This document shows, in pieces, positions 60,359 through 64,000 of a DNA stretch of 64,000 nucleotides (the first letter of the stretch is position 1; every line of letters begins with the position of its first letter). The notes below the pieces were generated by a model. The model did no database searches. It saw only the letters and a program-made list of their open reading frames with translations, and was not told where the DNA came from. Origin of the DNA: Muriicola jejuensis. Lineage in GTDB: Bacteria > Bacteroidota > Bacteroidia > Flavobacteriales > Flavobacteriaceae. The stretch spans positions 1,426,001 through 1,490,000 of the forward strand of contig NZ_JAABOP010000001.1 of assembly GCF_010671595.1 (NCBI RefSeq), given 5' to 3'. The position numbers and the translations under genes were made by a program.

Positions 60359-61429
60359 TCAGTCAGTTACCGCACTGATCCTGGCCCATAATTCATTGTC
60401 GAACCCGGAGATGGCAAACGCCGGGTTAGCTGGATCTGCAGCATTTCCCATTCGTATGACGACCATATTTCGACTAGGCACGACATAGACCCTCTGGTCC
60501 AGGGCTCCCATCCCGGCAAACATGTCTAAAGGAGCATTGGGGACCAGGGGCCCCGTGTATTGCTCCTGACCCCCGGGGAGCATAAAGACTGATTTGCCAT
60601 TGAGCCACCAGAAGTATCCGTAGGAAGTATTAATATCCTGGGAAGTATTGTGGCTATCGATGAAAAAAGACTCATTGACCACCTGATCTCCATCCCAGTT
60701 TCCGTTGTTCAGGGCGAGGAGTCCAAACCGCGCCATGCTCCTGGCGGTGCTGTGATAAATGGTAAAAATAGCACCGTAATTCCAGAATCCGTCCATGCCT
60801 ATCCTGTTTTTGAGCCGGGTATTGAAATAAGCTTCAAATTCCTGGTTGCCCGCTTCTGCGACCACATCGATGAGCTTCTGGAAGACGTTGCCATAGGCCC
60901 AACGGGTACCTGCGTCCGCCAGGTAGGTCAGGTTATCTTTTACCACCAGCTGCTTGGTGTCATCTATCCCTGAGGTCATGGTGAGCAGATGCCAGGGGGT
61001 GATCAGGTCTTCTTTTTCCAGGGTCATGTTCGTCCATCCCTCTCCGAGATAATCAGACACTTGGGCGTCTATATTGAGGAAACCGTCCTCTTGTGCAAGG
61101 CCTGTCGTAGTGCCCACCAGGGTCTTCCCGGCGCTGTTCCACTCCCATGTATCCGCGGCTGTTTGCCCGTCAAAATATTCTTCTACTACGATCCTTCCAT
61201 TCACGAGGATGATGAAGGATTTGGTATTCTTTTCCGCCAGGTAATCCTTCAGGGGTTGAAGGGCAGTTTCGTTCCAGCCCAATTCGGAGGGTGAAGTGGT
61301 CTCCCAATTGATACCTGAAACCGGTGGAAAATACATGCCCGAATCAGGCTCAGGCGTTGTGTTGTTGTCATCCTTGCTGCAGTTGGTCAAAAACAATAAG
61401 GAGGAAAGGAGGATCAGGGTCTTTTTCAT
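60359..61429 (-). CDS. serine hydrolase lipoprotein (class C beta-lactamase-like)
   Basis: This 356-residue protein has a lipobox in SLLFLTNC. The penicillin-binding/esterase fold has the nucleophile Ser-x2-Lys in EWNSAGKTLVGTT and the Tyr-x-Asn motif in WAYGNVF. A GGQ near residue 285 occupies the place of the KTG motif, so true beta-lactamase action is unlikely and esterase or peptidase is more so. It stands alone. Confidence 0.87.
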   Translation of the reverse strand: MKKTLILLSSLLFLTNCSKDDNNTTPEPDSGMYFPPVSGINWETTSPSELGWNETALQPLKDYLAEKNTKSFIILVNGRIVVEEYFDGQTAADTWEWNSAGKTLVGTTTGLAQEDGFLNIDAQVSDYLGEGWTNMTLEKEDLITPWHLLTMTSGIDDTKQLVVKDNLTYLADAGTRWAYGNVFQKLIDVVAEAGNQEFEAYFNTRLKNRIGMDGFWNYGAIFTIYHSTARSMARFGLLALNNGNWDGDQVVNESFFIDSHNTSQDINTSYGYFWWLNGKSVFMLPGGQEQYTGPLVPNAPLDMFAGMGALDQRVYVVPSRNMVVIRMGNAADPANPAFAISGFDNELWARISAVTD

Positions 61430-61617
61430 AAGTTGGTGATCAGGGTGAACGTTGAAAGGGATCAGTTGATTTATATCGCTTTACTTATGAAGGTACAAAC
61501 GAATTTATAAGGGTTTTGTTGTATTGGAAAAAGACCGCCTTCCCTTGTTTTCATTCGGAATAGAGGGTCTTCTAACTCGTTGGGAGCTCCGGTTTCGGAA
61601 GCGCTTTTTGGAGGTAC

Positions 61618-62067
61618 TCAGTTTTTGATCAGGTCCACACCCTTCATCCAGAAGATCTGTGATTCAAAAAAACGAAGTCGGGTTGTCACTTCCCTGTCGC
61701 TCTTATCCCGGGGCGATTTTGAGATCCACCGCGCCTGGGTCCCCGTAAAATCAAGGGTGTATTGCTCATTGAGATCGCCAGTTTCAGTAACAAATGAGAT
61801 CACCGGGATTTCCGTACTAAATTTCCTTCTGGCCTCTGCCTTCCATGATCCTCTTCCGTAAAGGTCCGTCTCTGAGGGAAGGCTTTTTTTTCGCTGTGTT
61901 CGCGAATGGAAATAAAAGGTCCCATCAGGGTTCAGCCTGAGTGTATATACGATGAAATGCTGTTCCTCACTCCCCATTTCCAGGGTGTATTCTCCTTGAA
62001 CCTGATCGATTTGGGCCCATGAGGCAAATGGGATTAGCAACAGAAATATGTGAGTCAGAACTTTCAT
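61618..62067 (-). CDS. secreted hypothetical protein, 149 residues
   Basis: A signal peptide (THIFLLLIPFASWAQ) precedes a small beta-rich domain (GEYTLEMGSEEQHFIVYTLRLNPDGTFYFHSRTQ). The pattern LNPDGTFYFHS...GRGSWKAE is reminiscent of lipocalin-like extracytoplasmic proteins. No function is known. The ATG at 62067 starts the signal. Confidence 0.75.
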   Translation of the reverse strand: MKVLTHIFLLLIPFASWAQIDQVQGEYTLEMGSEEQHFIVYTLRLNPDGTFYFHSRTQRKKSLPSETDLYGRGSWKAEARRKFSTEIPVISFVTETGDLNEQYTLDFTGTQARWISKSPRDKSDREVTTRLRFFESQIFWMKGVDLIKN

Positions 62068-62146
62068 GTTATTGTCTCGGTTTAACCACTTGGAATATTT
62101 CATGGAGTGGTGCAATTTTCGAGCCAAAGTCGGAGATATATTAAAC

Positions 62147-62779
62147 TCAATAAATGATTCCGGGTGTCTGATGGAGATAAGCAGGATCTTCGATCTGTTT
62201 GAGCATAAAATGAGCCACATCGGCCCGGGAGATCCACAGGGTCAGGATGTAACTCCCCAGATTTTTCCCGGTTCTGTACTTCCCCTTCCTCCGTCCATTG
62301 GTGAGCTGACCCGGGCGTACGATGGTCCAGTCGAGCTCGCTTTCCTGTATCAGGTCTTCCTGTTTTGCCTTGTCCCGGAAGTAGAAGAAAAGGATAAACG
62401 GGATTGCGAAGAGGGTGTAGTACAACCCCATCCTGAAGCGGCTGTCACCTATCCCCAGGGAGGTGATACAGATTAAACGCTTTATCCCCTGCTTTTCCAT
62501 CTCAACGATCACGTTTCGGGTACCTGCTGAAAGGATGGAGGTGGGCACAATAAATCTCTTGTGGCCAAGGGCTGAGAGCACCGCATCCTGTCCTTGAAAG
62601 GCCTTTCCGAAACTCTCGGGCCTGAGGACATCGCCCTGTACCACCCTGAGGTTGGGATGGTCGATCTTAACTTTTTTTGGATTGCGTACCAGGGCCGTGA
62701 TCCTGTAACCTGCCTCCAGGCCTTGTTTGATCAGCTCCCTGCCCGTTTTACCGGTGCCGCCTATCACAAGAATTTTCAC
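62147..62779 (-). CDS. NAD(P)-binding atypical SDR family protein
   Basis: This 210-residue protein has the Rossmann motif KILVIGGTGKTGRELIKQGL and the pattern SALGHKRFIVPTSILSAGTRNVIVEMEKQGIKRLICITSLGIGDSR. It belongs with NmrA/BVR-B-like proteins. Substrate unknown. I chose the GTG at 62779, which gives the normal start VKILVIGGTG. It is the second protein of this type in the window, besides the one at 12338. Confidence 0.83.
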   Translation of the reverse strand: MKILVIGGTGKTGRELIKQGLEAGYRITALVRNPKKVKIDHPNLRVVQGDVLRPESFGKAFQGQDAVLSALGHKRFIVPTSILSAGTRNVIVEMEKQGIKRLICITSLGIGDSRFRMGLYYTLFAIPFILFFYFRDKAKQEDLIQESELDWTIVRPGQLTNGRRKGKYRTGKNLGSYILTLWISRADVAHFMLKQIEDPAYLHQTPGIIY

Positions 62780-62928
62780 GAGATGGATTTTGAGGTAAAG
62801 GTTATGAATTATCCCGTTGATCACCTTATCAGGGATCCTGAACTGTTGGATTACCTTCCCCAATTGAAAGGATGATCCCATAGGATAGGGTCAACTTCTA
62901 TTCGTATGATGCTGGGAGGTTTTAGGGT

Positions 62929-63288
62929 TTATTCTATTGTTCGATAGATCACGATGAGGACCCCAATGGCAAAAATGGAAGTGAAGATGAGCTTATTATG
63001 CCTGGCAAGCCAGTTGGGAAGGAATATATCAAAATTGTCCTTTGTGGAATCCGAGTATTTCCTGGCGATCAGCGTAAGCGGGCAGAACATCTTGAAGATC
63101 AATAAGGTAAGGCCCTCTCCGAGGATAAGGACAATGCCGATCCAGGTGTAGATATTCACGGTATCTGCAATTCCCGTGTACAGAATATAAAAGATAACAA
63201 AGACAAAAAAAGCCCAGATCACGGTGTGGATTAATTTGATGGCCCATAGTTTCTTCCCGGCGTTCGCGATGTGTGGTCTGTTGTTCAT
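62929..63288 (-). CDS. small integral membrane protein
   Basis: This 119-residue protein has about three hydrophobic segments (TVIWAFFVFVIFYILYTGI, WIGIVLILGEGLTLLIF, IFTSIFAIGVLIVIY). The sequence KMFCPLTLIARKYSDS is a conserved-looking Cys-Pro motif. No function recognised. It follows the symporter gene by 35 bases on the same strand and may be co-transcribed. Confidence 0.78.
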   Translation of the reverse strand: MNNRPHIANAGKKLWAIKLIHTVIWAFFVFVIFYILYTGIADTVNIYTWIGIVLILGEGLTLLIFKMFCPLTLIARKYSDSTKDNFDIFLPNWLARHNKLIFTSIFAIGVLIVIYRTIE

Positions 63289-63323
63289 ATGATCTGTCGC
63301 GTAATGAATTCCTGAGGTCCGGG

Positions 63324-64000
63324 CTATTCTGGCCCCGGGGGGTTCCGAGTGAGTTTCACCTGATCGGAAGGCCAGGCCGGATGCTTCTTATCCGGCGATA
63401 CCAGACTTCCTATGACCATGGCCAGGCAACTCAGTACAAAGCCGTAAATAGTGGCGTCTATCCGGGTCTCGTAAAGATAGCAAAAGAACCAGACAAAGCC
63501 CCCTGTGATCACGGCTGCCCATGCCCCTGCCACAGAGGCTTTTTTCCAGAAAAGGCCAAAGGTAAAAGGGGCAAAAAGGCATACGAGGATCAAGGCCAGG
63601 GAAGCAGCCACCAGGCCCACTATGTCGATATCGCTAAAGGCAAAATAACAAGAGAACGCCGCTACGACCACCACACTGAGTCGGGTGTACAGCAGCAATC
63701 TCCGGTCTGAAATTCCCCGGGCATACGTTTTGATGAGGTTTTCGCCGATTACGGTGGCCGGTGCCAGCATGGCCCCGCTGGAAGTACTCAGGATAGCGGA
63801 GATCATGGCCCCGTAAAAAAGGATTTGCACAGGCGTACTGGTGAACATAAGAACCATGGCGGGGATGATCTCCTGCCCGTCCCCTGCATCCATCAATTCG
63901 GGATAGAGTTGGGCGCCCCCCAGACCGATCAACAAAGGGATACTGGGGATGGTTACCATCAGAAAGGCACCGAGGAAAAGCCCATTTCTGGCGGCCTTTT
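63324..64000 (-). CDS. sodium:solute symporter, C-terminal part (runs off the right edge)
   Basis: The frame enters at 63998 and reads RNGLFLGAFLMVTIPSIPLLIG, continuing with FTSTPVQILFYGAMISAILSTSSGAMLAPATVIGENL, the signature region of the SSS family. Several further hydrophobic spans follow and a short hydrophilic tail. At least 225 residues are present, with the N-terminal half outside the window. Substrate unknown. Confidence 0.88.
   Translation of the reverse strand, partial: KAARNGLFLGAFLMVTIPSIPLLIGLGGAQLYPELMDAGDGQEIIPAMVLMFTSTPVQILFYGAMISAILSTSSGAMLAPATVIGENLIKTYARGISDRRLLLYTRLSVVVVAAFSCYFAFSDIDIVGLVAASLALILVCLFAPFTFGLFWKKASVAGAWAAVITGGFVWFFCYLYETRIDATIYGFVLSCLAMVIGSLVSPDKKHPAWPSDQVKLTRNPPGPE

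Noticed and set aside
62594-62875. A 93-codon plus-strand frame ending in LLDYLPQLKG
   Set aside because: Most of it is antisense to the NAD(P)-binding gene. The final 30 residues look protein-like but lack independent support.
1-64000. tRNA genes, rRNA genes, insertion sequences, integrases or phage genes
   Set aside because: None was recognised on either strand by reading. Absence of tRNA is by eye only and was not tested with a covariance model.

Overview
The window reads as chromosomal DNA from a member of the Bacteroidota, most likely a marine Flavobacteriaceae. The basis is gene content and order (rnc - IPExxxVDY protein - pyk, a complete Bat operon, a viroplasmin-domain RNase H, the long amidophosphoribosyltransferase), the many short lipoproteins, the near absence of Shine-Dalgarno sequences, and repeated matches to the Bacteroidota -7 promoter element TAnnTTTG. 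No rRNA, tRNA, CRISPR array, insertion sequence or phage gene was found. The species cannot be fixed from this sequence alone.

Layout. 1-1.1 kb: 5' part of a UvrD/RecB-type helicase. 1.2-2.4 kb: Mn-type superoxide dismutase, then three tandem copies of an apparent ~70-nt small-RNA gene on the minus strand, each with its own promoter-like sequence and intrinsic terminator. 2.5-6.6 kb: purF, a PfkB kinase, RNase H and purN. 6.9-12.3 kb: acpP, fabF, rnc, an IPExxxVDY protein, pyk and dinB. 12.3-15 kb: an NAD(P)-binding protein, a CYTH phosphatase, a YCII lipoprotein and pheS. 15-19.3 kb: two SulP anion transporters flanking a beta-carbonic anhydrase, probably a bicarbonate uptake or interconversion module. 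19.3-28.7 kb: the Bat (Bacteroides aerotolerance) operon moxR-DUF58-BatD-like-batA-batB-batC-batD-batE. 28.8-34.5 kb: aldo/keto reductase, SDR and AlbA-type genes, then amylosucrase plus fructokinase, a two-gene route for sucrose.

34.6-41.9 kb: a phosphoesterase, a diiron acyl-ACP desaturase, an HhH membrane protein, a 30-residue membrane peptide, an ALDH7-type dehydrogenase, DUF1304, 3-hydroxyanthranilate dioxygenase, a CAP lipoprotein, CvpA, and two short coupled genes. 42-48.4 kb: glpD and gpsA facing each other, a repeat-containing lipoprotein, a PhyH dioxygenase and a third SulP transporter. 48.4-53.6 kb: a GH13 lipoprotein, a SIMPL lipoprotein, a DUF885 protein and a patatin.

53.7-58.1 kb is the most accessory-looking part and by eye is more AT-rich. 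It holds a TPR-domain adenylate cyclase with a small unrecognised protein directly upstream and, divergently, two overlapping genes for a squalene/terpene-cyclase-like alpha-barrel and a class I isoprenoid-synthase-like protein. 58.1-64 kb: a RhlE-type helicase, small membrane proteins, a serine hydrolase lipoprotein, an NAD(P)-binding protein and the 3' part of a sodium:solute symporter.

The strongest candidates for something undescribed are the tandem small-RNA array, with an apparent paired activator site upstream of one copy, and the split terpenoid-synthase pair beside the cyclase.
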